Assembly (NCBI GenBank): GCA_016717005.1
Contig: JADJUF010000037.1
Span: 248,001 to 312,000 of the forward strand
DNA length: 64,000 nt
Reading direction: 5' to 3'
From: Myxococcales bacterium
Lineage (GTDB): Bacteria; Myxococcota_A; Polyangia; Haliangiales; Haliangiaceae
The notes beneath the pieces were generated by a model, which was not told where the DNA came from, made no database searches, and worked only from the letters and a program-made list of their open reading frames with translations. Below, piece by piece: positions 1 to 9,675 of this stretch; the first letter of the stretch is position 1, and each line of letters starts with the position of its first letter. Made by a program: the position numbers and the translations under genes.

Positions 1-430
1 GCGGGGGGGGGGGGGGGGGCGGGCCCGCGCCGGCGCCCGCCCCGGCGGGCGGGCGGGGGGGGGCGGCCGGGGGCGGGGCGGGGGGGGCGGCGGGGGGGGG
101 GCGGGGGGCGGCCCCGGCGGGCCCCCAGCGGCCGCACCCGCCCCAGGCCGCGGCGGGCGGGGGCGCCGGGGGCGGGGGGGGCCGGGGGGCGGCCCCCCGC
201 GGGGGCGCAGGGCCGCGGCGGGGGGCGGGCCGGGGCGGCGGGGGGCCCCCGGGCCGGGGGGGGGGGGGGCCGGGGGGGGGGCGGGGGCCCCCCCCGGGCG
301 CCCCGGGGGGCCGCCCGCCCCCGCGCCCGCCCCCCCCCCCCCCCGGGGGCCGCGGGGGGCCGGGCGGGGGGGGGGGGGGGGGCGCGGGGGGGGGGGGGGG
401 GGGCCGGGGGGGGCGGGGCGCCGGGGGGGG
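1..430. other. Low-complexity G/C tract, no genes
   Basis: Almost only G and C, in long G runs with occasional C, and practically no A or T. No reading frame shows coding structure. It differs even from the very GC-rich genes next to it and resembles 39433-40140. I read it as poor consensus or a contig-end artefact, although a natural G-rich tract cannot be excluded from sequence alone. Confidence 0.7.
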
Positions 431-450
431 GACGGGGACGCGGCGGGCGC

Positions 451-912
451 TCAACCGCGCGCGTAGCACGCGGCGTCGATCAGCTGTTCGTCGACCCGGG
501 CCCGCGCGGCGCGCGCGCGGTGGGTCTCGATCACGCACTCGCGCAGCATCCGCAGATCGCGGACCGCGGCGGTCACCAGCCGGATGCCGGTGGTGCGGAT
601 GAGCCCGAGCGCCCCGCCGCGCCCGGGCGGCGCTTGATCGAGACGGTCGAAGCAGACCTCGCCCCGCGCCCAGATCACCTCGTCGATCTCGGGCACCTCG
701 AGCTCGAGCACGATCTCCCGCGGCGTCGGCCCGCCGACGTAGGGCCGCTCGAGCCGCGCCCCCTCGGGCGACAGGTCGACGACGAGGCCGGGGCGGTCGC
801 GGCCCCCGACCAGCTCGCTGCAGAACGTCTCGACGTCGATGCGCGGCATCATCCGTCGAAGGTCGGCCCAGGAGGTGTGCGTCATGTAGGATATTGTCCG
901 ACGTCGGCTCAT
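451..912 (-). CDS. PilZ-like domain protein
   Basis: A 153-residue soluble protein with no signal peptide. The stretch DRPGLVVDLSPEGARLE, followed by a beta-rich segment (IVLELEVPEIDEVIWARGEV) and GIRL near the end, matches the layout of PilZ domains, which bind cyclic di-GMP or act as degenerate partners. The usual N-terminal RxxxR motif is not clear, so nucleotide binding is uncertain. ATG at 912 is the longest start; ATG at 885 is an alternative, and neither has a good ribosome site. It is divergent from the damaged sigma-factor gene. Myxobacteria carry many small PilZ proteins. The family call is from pattern recognition only. Confidence 0.6.
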   Translation of the reverse strand: MSRRRTISYMTHTSWADLRRMMPRIDVETFCSELVGGRDRPGLVVDLSPEGARLERPYVGGPTPREIVLELEVPEIDEVIWARGEVCFDRLDQAPPGRGGALGLIRTTGIRLVTAAVRDLRMLRECVIETHRARAARARVDEQLIDAACYARG

Positions 913-989
913 GTCGGGGCAACTAATGCGCTGAGGCGCATCGGCGCCGTGCCTTGCACCGAGGTAGCCGTGCGACGAGACTCGCCGCC

Positions 990-1484
990 ATGGGGTCGGG
1001 CGACCAGGCTAGCGACCTGGTCGCGGTGCTCATCCAGACGTACGGCAGGCTGATCCGCGCCGCCGTCGCGCGCGTATCTGGCCGAAAAGATGAGGATCTC
1101 GGCGACGAGATCATCTAGCGGATACCTCCAGGGCGCGCAACCATCGATCACTCCTATCTATATCGATGTGCGATCCGCTAGACCGTCCGGGGACTGCGCC
1201 GCGAGCTGGCCAGCGACGACCCCGACCTGATGATGTCGGCGGCGACGGCCGACGGCGACGGCCCGGAGCAAGGCGCCCGCGCGCGGGAGCTGGCCCAGGC
1301 CACCGAGGACGCGCTCGGACGGATGAGCGTGGACCGCGCGCTGGCGGTGCGCGCCCACCTGATCGGCTACAGCGTGGATGAGGTCATGGCCATGTACGAC
1401 TGGACCTACCAGAAGGCGCGCAACGCGATCGCCCGCGGTATGATCGACCTGCGCGCCGCGCTGGCCGAGCGAGGCTATCCGTGA
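990..1484 (+). pseudogene. Sigma-70 family factor interrupted by two in-frame TAG codons
   Basis: Read in one frame from ATG 990, the translation begins MGSGDQASDLVAVLIQTYGR and resembles sigma region 2. The same frame continues through TAG at 1116 and TAG at 1179 into a clear region-4 helix-turn-helix part (DRALAVRAHLIGYSVDEVMA, then YDWTYQKARNAIARGMIDLR) and ends at TGA 1482. The text between the stops (ATIDHSYLYRCAIR) is sigma-like. The segment between regions 2 and 4 also looks shorter than usual. The next gene overlaps by four bases, as expected for a sigma/anti-sigma pair. Either base errors or real inactivation; only the second half could be made from the internal ATG at 1230. Confidence 0.65.
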
Positions 1485-2169
1485 CCACCCAGGGCGCGCA
1501 CCTCGATGACGCCACGCTCGAGCGCCTCGCGCTGGGCGAGTTCGACGCGGACGCCCGCGCCGAGGCGCTGGGGCACGTCGCCGCCTGCGCCCTGCAGCCG
1601 CCTGTGGATCGCGCTGCGAGCGGTCGCGGTCGGCGCCCGCGCGATCGACGACGACGCGCCGGTGATCGCCAGCGGGCTCGAGGGGCGGAGCGGGCGGCGA
1701 CGACGACCTGGTGGACGCGCCGCCGCTGGCGCCGCCGACCCCGGTCGTGGCCGACGAGCTGGCCGCGCGCCGGCGCCGGAACGCGTCGTGGCTGATCGCG
1801 GGCGGCGCGGTCGCGGTGGCTGCGGCCGGTGCTGCTGGTGGTGGTCCCCGCGCGACGGTCCCGCGAGGCCACCGACGGGCCGGTCCGCGGCGCGACGGCC
1901 ACGCCGCGATCGCCGCCCGCGTCGAGGCGACGGGCGGCGCCCCGCGACTCACCTGGACGCCGATCGCGGGCGTCGACGGCTACCGGATCACCGTGTACCG
2001 CGGCGACGGCCGGGTCGCCTGGGGCCCGATCGACGCCGCCGCGCCGCCGCTCGACCTCCCGTCCGCGGCGAGCTTGCCGCCGGGACGCTACCGCTGGCGG
2101 GTCGAGGCGGTCGACGACGGCCGCGCCACCGCACGCTCGCCGCTGCTCGAGCTGGTGGTCGAGCGATGA
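1481..2169 (+). pseudogene. Anti-sigma factor-like membrane protein, multiply frameshifted
   Basis: GTG 1481 overlaps the sigma gene stop. The N-terminus (HLDDATLERLALGEFD, then EALGHVAAC) matches the zinc-finger anti-sigma pattern. The reading then moves frame near 1600 (CSRLWIALRAVAVGARAIDD), near 1690 (DAPPLAPPTPVVADELAARR), near 1830 through a transmembrane helix (WLIAGGAVAVAAA into VLLVVVPARR), and back near 1900 to a fibronectin-like domain ending LLELVVER at 2169. Four single-base shifts in about 690 bases. Domain order (cytoplasmic zinc finger, one membrane helix, extracytoplasmic domain) fits control of the sigma factor encoded just upstream. Shifts may be sequencing errors. Confidence 0.6.
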
Positions 2170-4627
2170 TCGGGCGCGCCGCGATCGGCGCGCTGATCGT
2201 GGCGATCTCGGCTCGGGGCGCGGGCGCCGACACCACGCTCAGCAGCAGCGACAACGGCCTCGATCTGCCGACCCGGATCACCCGTCACCTGGCCAGCGCC
2301 GAGGCCGCGACCGCGGGCGGCGACCGCGACCGCGCGGCCGAGGCCCGGACCTATGCGTGCGTCGCGGCGATCTACGCCGCCGATCCGCGCACCGGCGCGC
2401 TGTGCACGACAGCGCAGACCGCGGCCGCGCCGTTCCCACGACGAGCGGCCCAGCTCGCGGCGTACCTGAGCTGCGCGGCGGCGTGGACGCTCGACTGGTC
2501 GCGCGCGCGGGCGCTCGCCGCGACCGCGCTGGCGCTCGACGCCGACCGCGCTGGCAGCGAGACGATGGCCGACGACGGCCGGCGCGCCAGCCACCTGTGC
2601 CTCGGCGCGGTGGCGATCGAGCAAGGCCTGTACGACGAGGCCGAGCGCGAGCTAGACACGTTCGCGGCGCTCTCGGTCGAGGCCGGCGACCGCGGCTTCG
2701 AGTCGGCGGCGCGGACCTGGCAATGTCGGCTCGACGCCGCCACCGGCCAGTGGGCCCGGGCCCGGGAGCGCTGTCGGCGCGGCGAGGAGCTGGCCGATCA
2801 GCTCGGCGACCGCTGGCGTCGCAGCGCCGCCCGGTGGCAGCGCGGCAACGTCGAGTTTGCGGTGGCCGGGGCCGCGGCGGCGGCGGCGCTGTGGGAGGCC
2901 GGGCTGGCGGACGCCATCGCGGCCCAGGCGCCGTTCCAGGTCAGCGCGCTGCGGGTCGACCTGGCGGAGGCGTACGTCGAACTCGGCCGGCTCGACGAAG
3001 CCGCCGTGCTGATCGCCGATCACGAGCGCGCCCGCCGAGCCTCGGGCCTGCCCGACAGCTACGAGCGCCAGGTCGCGATCGTGGACGGGGCGCTGCGCGC
3101 GTCGCGGGGCGATCTGGTCGGCGCGATCGCGGCGTTCGACACCGCCGCGACGTCGTCCATGTACGGCGTGCGGCTGTTCGCGCTGACGCACCGGGCGCGG
3201 GCGCAGGTGGCGCTCGGCCAGCTCGCGGCGGCCCGGGCGTCGCTGACCGCGGCCGTCGACGAGATCGAGCGCGCCAGCCACCACACCACGGGCGACGAGC
3301 AGCGCCGCGCGTACATCGACCGCCACAGCGACGTGTTCCGGGGGCTGACGATGCTCGAGCTCGCCGTCGGTGGCCCCGACGCGCCGGCGCGGGCGCCGGC
3401 GGCGGCCGAGGCCGGGCGCGCGCGGACGCTGCTCGACGCGGTCCGCGCGGCGGGTGGCGTGGCGCCGGCGGCGGAAGCGGTCGACGTCGAGCGCATGCAG
3501 GCGGCGCTGGCGCCGGACGCCGTGCTGATCGAGTACGTGGTGCTCGACGACCGCGCGGTGGCGCTGCGCGTCGACCAGCGCGGGATCGCGGCCGTGCCCC
3601 TGCCGGCGATCGACGACGGCGCCGCGCTCGCCGCGCGGATCGACTTCTACCGCGACCTCGTGGCCGAGGTCGACGATCCGGCCGCGCTCGACGAGGCCGG
3701 GGCGGCGCTGTACCGCGATCTGCTGGCGCCAGTGGTCGGCGCGAGCCCGACCGGGACGCTGATCATCGCCGCTGACGGCCCGCTCCACGGCCTGCCGTTC
3801 GAGGCGCTGCGGGTCGGTGGTCAGTTCCTGATCGAGCGGGTCGAGCTGACCTCGACGCCGTCGGCCACCATGCTCGCGACCGCGCGCCGCCCGGACACCG
3901 CGACCGCGCCGATGCTCGCCGTCGGCGCGCCGGCCCTGTCGGACGCGCTGCCGCCGTTGCCCGAGGCCGCGCGCGAGCTGGCCGCGGTCGCCGGCACCCT
4001 GGCGACGGCGCCGGTGACGCTGGCGGGCGCCGAAGCCACCGAGCGGGCGCTGCGCCAGACCCTGCCCGAGCGCTTCCACGTGTTGCACTTCGCGACCCAC
4101 GCGGTGCTCGACGACGCGCTGCCGCTGCGCAGCGGGCTGGCGCTCACCGTCGACGACGGCGACGACGGCTGGCTGCGCGCCGACGAGATCTACCGCATGG
4201 ACCTGGGCGCCGATCTGGTCGTGCTGTCGGCGTGCCGCACCAGCGCCGGCGCGCCGTCGTCGTCGGAGGGCCCGCTGGAGCCTGGCGCGCCTTCCTCTAC
4301 GCCGGGGCCGGCGCGGTGATCGCGACCCGCTGGGACCTGTCCGATCGCGACGGCCCGCCAGTGATGGCGCGCCTGTACCGTCACCTCGCGGCCGGCGCGT
4401 CGGTCGGACGTGCGCTGACCCTGGCCCGGCGCGAGCTGGTGGCGCGACGGGCGCCGCCGCGCGCCTGGTCCGCCTTCGAGCTGATCGGCCGCGCCGACGT
4501 CGCGGCGACCCTGCGCCCGGCGGTCGCGCCGCGGTCGTGGCGGGGGCTGATCGCGGCCGCCCTGGGCGTTCTGGGGGCGCTGGCGGTCGTGGTCGGGCTG
4601 CGCCGGCGTTTCGCCACCGGGGGGTGA
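2166..4627 (+). CDS. TPR/CHAT-domain caspase-like protease (one frameshift)
   Basis: ATG 2166 overlaps the previous stop (ATGA), so it is translationally coupled to the anti-sigma gene. The first 20 residues look like a signal peptide ending GAGADT; alpha-helical TPR-like repeats occupy about residues 30-430; a CHAT protease domain follows. The catalytic pair is visible: His645 in LHFATHA and Cys690 in LSACRT. Around 4275 the frame shifts by one base: the zero frame ends at 4319 with nonsense, while the other frame continues with AWRAFLYAGAGAVIATRWD, the normal CHAT ending, then a C-terminal membrane helix (IAAALGVLGALAVVVGL). About 820 residues if repaired. The substrate is unknown. Confidence 0.75.
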
Positions 4628-4686
4628 GCAAACGCGCCTCGGCCGCGCCTCTGTCCACCCGGGGCCCAGCTCGCCCCGGAGGAGTC

Positions 4687-4988
<302 letters not shown>

Positions 4989-5024
4989 CCCGCGCCCGAC
5001 CACTCTCCGAAAGCGACCACCGCG

Positions 5025-6281
5025 ATCACCGGGCACCTCCTGGCCGCGCTCCTCGGCGCGGCCCTCCTCACCACCGCGACCGCGGCCCGCGCGGTCCCCG
5101 GCCAGCTCGGCCTGACCGCCCGCGTCGCCGACGCCGGCGTGCCGCTGACCGGCAACCACACCTTCGCCGTGCGGCTCTACACCGGCGCCAGCGGCGGCAG
5201 CCAGGTCTGGATCGAGACCATCACCGCGCCGGCGACCGACGGCCTCGTCTACCTGACCCTCGGCAGCACGCCGGCGACCGAGCTCGACGCCACCGTGCTC
5301 GACGGCGGGCCGCTGTGGGTCGAGCTCCAAGGTCGACAGCACGGTGCTCTTGCCGCGGCTGGCGCTGACGACCCGCGCCCTACGCGATCCGCGCCAGCGT
5401 CGCCGAGGACGCCGAGCTCTGGGCGGCCCGGCCGCGACCGCGTTCGCGGCGGTCGGACACGACCACGCCGGCGCCTACCTGCCGGTCGGCTCGACCCTGG
5501 CCTGCACCGGGACGCAGAAGGTCACGGCGATCAGCCCGACCACCGGCTCGATCACCTGCGGCGCCGACGTCGACACCAGCACCCGTACACCGCCGGCGCG
5601 GGGCTGCTCCAGAGCGGCACCGCGTTCAGCGTCGTGTTCGCGGGCACGGGCGCCGCCGCGTCGGCCCCGCGCGCTCGGATCACACCCACGCCGGGACCTA
5701 CCTGCCGCTCGGCCCTGCGCTCACCTGCCCGGCCGGCCAGAAGGTCATCGCGCTCAACCCGACCACTGGCTCGGTGACGTGCGCCCTCGACGTCGACACC
5801 GATACGACCTACACGGCAGGCTCGGGGCTGATCCTGAGCGGCTCCGTCTTCGTCGCGAGCTACTACGGCATCGGCGGACCCTACGGGGTCAGTCCGTCGC
5901 TGTCCCGAAGCGACCACGGCCACGGCACCACCGTGTGCCCCACAAACTACACCGCCTACAGCCGCATCGCCGGCGGCGTCACCACGGTGATCTGCCTGCG
6001 CGCCATCGCCGCGGCGGCCGCCCTGAACTGGAGCGCGGCCACGCGCGCGTGCTTCACCGACAGCGGCGCGCAGCTGTTGCAGGTACGAGCAGATCGTCCA
6101 GATCCGCGGGATCACCCCTTCCTTCGGCCTGACCGCCGCGTACTGGCTGGGCGACCGCATGGGCGACAACACCGCCTACGTCACCAACACCACCGGCCCC
6201 AGCGACGACTTCGACTCGGTCGGCACCGTCACCGACACCAAGGCCGGCTACTACTGCTGCCTCGAGCGCCGCTGGTGGTAG
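5025..6281 (+). pseudogene. Exported repeat protein resembling phage tail-fibre modules, multiply frameshifted
   Basis: The zero frame shows a signal peptide (GHLLAALLGAALLTTATAAR) and then GQLGLTARVADAGVPLTGNH. No ATG or GTG stands where expected; an ATC at 5025 occupies that place, so a start may have been lost by a base error. Repeated modules (AVGHDHAGAYLPVG and SDHTHAGTYLPLG, each followed by a TxPTTGSxTC block) lie in different frames: near 5330 to frame 1, near 5590 back to 0, near 5680 to frame 2, near 6083 back to 0, ending at TAG 6279. The modules resemble tail-fibre or collagen-associated repeats found in many myxobacterial exported proteins. Function unknown. Confidence 0.5.
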
Positions 6282-6319
6282 CGCGGCGATCGCGACGCGC
6301 TGCCGCGCGCCGGCGACAC

Positions 6320-6640
6320 GCGTCAGCGCGCGGCGTCGGCGCGGCCGCCGCCGTCAGCGCGCTGGCGACACGCTCGCCGCGCCGCCGGTCGTTCCCGCGC
6401 CGCCGCGTCAGCGCGCTGGCCGCGACGCCGGTAGTTGCCGCGCGGCCGCCGTCAGCGCGCTGGCGACACGCTCGCCGCGACGCCGGCCGCCGCCGCCGTC
6501 AGCGCGCTGGCCGTCACGCCGGTCGTTCCCGCGCCGCCGCCGTCAGCGCGCCGGCGGCACGCTCGCCGCGCCGCCGGTCGTTCCCGCGCCGCCGCGTCAG
6601 CGCGCCGGCGGCAGGTAGCCGTCGCGTCGGTAGTTGCCGC
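6320..6640. repeat. Degenerate 43-54 bp repeats copying the 3' end of the adjacent gene
   Basis: The motif GTCAGCGCG recurs at 6322, 6353, 6407, 6451, 6499, 6542 and 6596 (spacings 31, 54, 44, 48, 43, 54). The last copy is the stop codon and final codons of the minus-strand FG-GAP gene, and the copy at 6407 also repeats GACGCCGGTAGTTGCCGCG, which encodes the gene's RGNYRR tail. The array therefore looks like successive duplications of a gene end. No gene is supported in 6282-6596. Confidence 0.7.
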
Positions 6641-8201
6641 GGCCGGTCGGCCACGCCAGACAGTTGGGCGCCGAGCCGGGCACCGTGTAGATCAGCGTCT
6701 GACGCACGCGGTCCTCGCCGTCCTTGAGCGACACGACGATCTCGAGCGTGCCGTCGCCGTCGACGTCGCCGATCGTCGGCACCGGCATCGCGCCGCGCCC
6801 GGGCAGGTCGAGCGCGTGCCGCTGGTTGCCGGCGGCGTCGAGCACGATCAGCCGCCCGCCGGCGGCCGAGTAGGTCGTGAACACGATCTCGGGCACGCCG
6901 TCGCCCGAGAGATCGGCGACGACCACACCGCCGGTGACCTCGGTGTCGCGCTGCGCGAAGTCGCGGGCCCAGAGCACCTGGCCGCGGGCGTCGACGGCGT
7001 GGATCCGCCCGTCGAAGCCGGCGAACACCAGCTCGGGGCCGGCCCGGGTCGGATCGAGATCGGCGACCGCGACCTGGTTGGTGGCGCCGACGACGTTGTC
7101 GCCGAAATCCCACAGCCCGGCGCGGTAGTCGGCGAAGCGCGGCGGCGCCACCCACGCGTCGGGCCGGGTGCCGTCGGCGCGGGTCACCCACAACGCGACG
7201 CCCTGCTCACGGCGATCCTGCGCGGCGTTCTGGACCGAGCCGAGCAGGATGATCTCACCGGTGCCGTCGCCGTCGAGATCGGCGATGGCCGGCGCGGTGT
7301 TGGTGAAGTGCCCCTGCAGATCCACGGCCTCGTCGTCGGCGTAGCCCTGCTGCGCCAGGCGATAGTCGACCATCATGCGGATGCCGCTGTACTTGGTGCG
7401 GCCGGCGAAGATCGCCGCCGCGTCGAACGCGCGGCCGGTGCCGTCGTGGGCCGAGACGTAGGCGTTGTCCTGGGCCGCGATGATGTCGACCCGGCCGTCG
7501 CCGTCGACGTCGCCGAGCCCGACGTTCTGATCGTAGCCGCCGGTGACGTAGCAGGCGTCGTCGCAGCCGGCGGCGCCGCCGGTGTTGGGCGGGAACCCAG
7601 CGACCGCGCGGCCGTCGGCCTCGACCGCGATGACGATGTCGCGCTGGCCGCCGGCGTCGAGCGGCGAGGTCGTGACCGCGACCAGCTCGAGCGCGCCGTC
7701 GCCGTCGATGTCCCCGGCCGCCAGGCTGCGCAGCTCGTCGCGCCAGGTGAACGGGAAGCCCGGCAGCGTCGCGCCGGTCGCGTCGAACCCGTAGATCGCG
7801 TCGCGCGACGCGACCGCGACCTCGAGCCCGGGCCGCCCCGGCACCAGGTCGGCGACCACCGGCGACGCCCAGATGCGACCGCCGGTGCTGGCGCGCCAGG
7901 CCTCGACCGGCGCGCCGGCGACGATCCGCCAGACCACCAGCAGCTCGTCGCGCGGGACCACCAGCTCGACCGCGCCGTCGCCGTCGAGATCGACCACCGC
8001 CGGCGACGCCAGCCAGCCCTCGTGCCAGCGATCGAACAGGGTGTACGCCAGGGTCGGCGCCGCCACGTCGGGCGAGCCGGTCGCGGCCGCGGTGCACGCC
8101 GGCACCGGCAGCGGCGCCGGGGTCCCGGGGCCGTCGTCGCCGCCGCAGGCGAGCGCCCCGACCGCGAGCGCCGCGGTCGCGCGGGTCAGCACGACCGACA
8201 C
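6597..8201 (-). CDS. FG-GAP/VCBS repeat surface lipoprotein
   Basis: 534 residues from GTG 8201 (GTG 8192 is an alternative; reading upstream of these is a shadow of the neighbouring gene). The N-terminus is a lipoprotein signal with Cys in VGALACGGDD. About seven FG-GAP-like blades carry calcium-type loops: VVDLDGDGAVELVV, AAGDIDGDGALELVA, GLGDVDGDGRVDIIA, AIADLDGDGTGEII, AVADLDPTRAGPELVF, VVADLSGDGVPEIVF and TIGDVDGDGTLEIVV. Such propellers mediate binding at the cell surface. It overlaps the upstream Cys-rich gene by 16 bases and is the last gene of the kinase operon. Its 3' end is the source of the repeat array downstream. Confidence 0.85.
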   Translation of the reverse strand: MSVVLTRATAALAVGALACGGDDGPGTPAPLPVPACTAAATGSPDVAAPTLAYTLFDRWHEGWLASPAVVDLDGDGAVELVVPRDELLVVWRIVAGAPVEAWRASTGGRIWASPVVADLVPGRPGLEVAVASRDAIYGFDATGATLPGFPFTWRDELRSLAAGDIDGDGALELVAVTTSPLDAGGQRDIVIAVEADGRAVAGFPPNTGGAAGCDDACYVTGGYDQNVGLGDVDGDGRVDIIAAQDNAYVSAHDGTGRAFDAAAIFAGRTKYSGIRMMVDYRLAQQGYADDEAVDLQGHFTNTAPAIADLDGDGTGEIILLGSVQNAAQDRREQGVALWVTRADGTRPDAWVAPPRFADYRAGLWDFGDNVVGATNQVAVADLDPTRAGPELVFAGFDGRIHAVDARGQVLWARDFAQRDTEVTGGVVVADLSGDGVPEIVFTTYSAAGGRLIVLDAAGNQRHALDLPGRGAMPVPTIGDVDGDGTLEIVVSLKDGEDRVRQTLIYTVPGSAPNCLAWPTGRGNYRRDGYLPPAR

Positions 8202-8830
8202 GCGCCCGGCTGCGACGTGCACTCGCCGCTCTGCTCGCACTGCGCCGGCCCCGGGCAGTTGTTGCCGCCCGCGCACGCGCTCGGCGCGCACTGGGTGTCG
8301 CACCGGCACGAGTCGTTGCAGTACACGCCCTGGGCGCAGCTGCTGCTCCCGTCGCAGGTCGCGTCGCAGCGGCCCGTGCCGCACCGGACCTCGCCGGCGC
8401 AGCTGTCGTTGCCGCCGCACTCGATCGTGCACTGATCGGCGGTCGAGCAGCGGACGCCGCCCGCGCAGGAGTTGTCGCCGGTGCACTGGACCAGGCACGT
8501 CCACCCGCTCGGGCACACCACCGGCGCCAGGCAGGCGTTGTCGCCCCCGCACGAGATCGTGCACGTCGTCGCGCTGCAGCTCGAACACCCGGCCGGGCAG
8601 GGCCGGCCGTCGACCGCCGCGTCGGCGGGCGTCGCGTCGCCGACCACGCTGGCGTCGGCGCGAGCGACGCACCAGCCGCCCTCGCACACGCGATCCGTGG
8701 GGCAGCCGGGGTCGCACCGGAACTCGTCGGAGCGCCCGTCGACGCTGCAGCCAGGGCTGGCCGCGATCACCAGCGCCACCGCGGCGCCGCTGATCACCAC
8801 GGCCGCGAGCGAGACGAAGCGGGTCACCAT
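8186..8830 (-). CDS. Cysteine-rich lipoprotein
   Basis: 214 residues. ATG 8830 lies inside the end of the preceding gene (7-base overlap). A signal peptide with lipobox SPGC leads to a spaced Cys pattern that repeats roughly every 20-25 residues, with units such as ISCGGDNAC, VQCTGDNSC and IECGGNDSC. These look like small disulfide-bonded modules exposed outside the cell. I do not recognise a named family. Gene overlap on both sides places it in one operon with the FG-GAP lipoprotein, a membrane protein and the kinase, so it may be part of an envelope sensing or adhesion complex; that is inference. Confidence 0.8.
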   Translation of the reverse strand: MVTRFVSLAAVVISGAAVALVIAASPGCSVDGRSDEFRCDPGCPTDRVCEGGWCVARADASVVGDATPADAAVDGRPCPAGCSSCSATTCTISCGGDNACLAPVVCPSGWTCLVQCTGDNSCAGGVRCSTADQCTIECGGNDSCAGEVRCGTGRCDATCDGSSSCAQGVYCNDSCRCDTQCAPSACAGGNNCPGPAQCEQSGECTSQPGACRSC

Positions 8831-9675
8831 GAGGCCTCCAGCGTGACGGTGGCGACGCCGGGACCGACCGCCGGCGCGACCCGCACCGACTCGCGCGCGT
8901 GCTTGTGGTGCCACAGCATCCAGGCGCCGGCCGCGACCACCGCGACCGCGCCCCCGATGACCAGGCCGTTGCCCATCGTCGCGTACTGGCGCGCGTCGGC
9001 CTCGAGCCCGTCGAGCCGCTCGAGCTCCGCGCGGGTCGACGTCGGCGCGCTGTCGATGTCGCCCTGGGTCGACGCGGCCAGCCCCCACAGCACGACGCCC
9101 CCGACCAGGAGCACGCCCCCGCCGACGCCGACGATCAGCGCGCCCTTGGGCACGCCCCCGGGGCCGACGCCCAGCGCGCGGCCCCCGCCGCCGGCCACGG
9201 CGCCCACGCCCGGCCCGGGGTCGACCTCGACCACCGCCGGCGCCAGCAGCGCCGGGACCCCGGCCTCGAGCGTCGCGAGCCCGGCGCGATCGTCGGCCCC
9301 GGCCACGGTGAAGGCCTGGGCCCGGGTGTCGCCGCCGCGGGTCCGGACGACGACCTCCGTCGACAGGTCGCGGCGCGAGACGATCACCATGCGGTCGAAG
9401 CCGAGCTGGCCGGCGACATCGTCGCGGCAAGGATCGGTCGATGGATCGCAGCCGAGGATGAAGGCCGAGTCGGCCAGCGACGCGTCGGCGATCGTCGCGG
9501 TCGGCGCCGCCTGCTTGACGGCGCGCGCGGTGGCGGCCAGCACCGCGGCCGCGGTCGGGTCGGTGCTCGACTCAGCGGCCAGCACGATGGTCTTGACGTC
9601 GTCGGCGCGGGCCGCGCCCGCGGCGGCGATCAGCGCCAGCGTCGACAGCCCGCACACGCGCCCGAGGTGGATCAC
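8824..9675 (-). CDS. Exported protein with C-terminal membrane helices, unknown function
   Basis: 283 residues from GTG 9675, which overlaps the kinase stop (GTGA). An N-terminal signal (LSTLALIAAAGAARA) is followed by an alpha/beta domain containing RMVIVSRRDLSTEVVVRTRG, and then two hydrophobic helices (GALIVGVGGGVLLVGGVVLW and LVIGGAVAVVAAGAWML) separated by a polar segment. The arrangement is common in myxobacterial genes next to Ser/Thr kinases, but no family name can be given. The overlap shows co-translation with the kinase. Confidence 0.75.
   Translation of the reverse strand: MIHLGRVCGLSTLALIAAAGAARADDVKTIVLAAESSTDPTAAAVLAATARAVKQAAPTATIADASLADSAFILGCDPSTDPCRDDVAGQLGFDRMVIVSRRDLSTEVVVRTRGGDTRAQAFTVAGADDRAGLATLEAGVPALLAPAVVEVDPGPGVGAVAGGGGRALGVGPGGVPKGALIVGVGGGVLLVGGVVLWGLAASTQGDIDSAPTSTRAELERLDGLEADARQYATMGNGLVIGGAVAVVAAGAWMLWHHKHARESVRVAPAVGPGVATVTLEASW

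Noticed and set aside
990..1484. TAG reassigned to an amino acid in this organism
   Set aside because: TAG is the natural end of the intact gene at 30414, and the nearby genes show many other errors, so faulty sequence is simpler.
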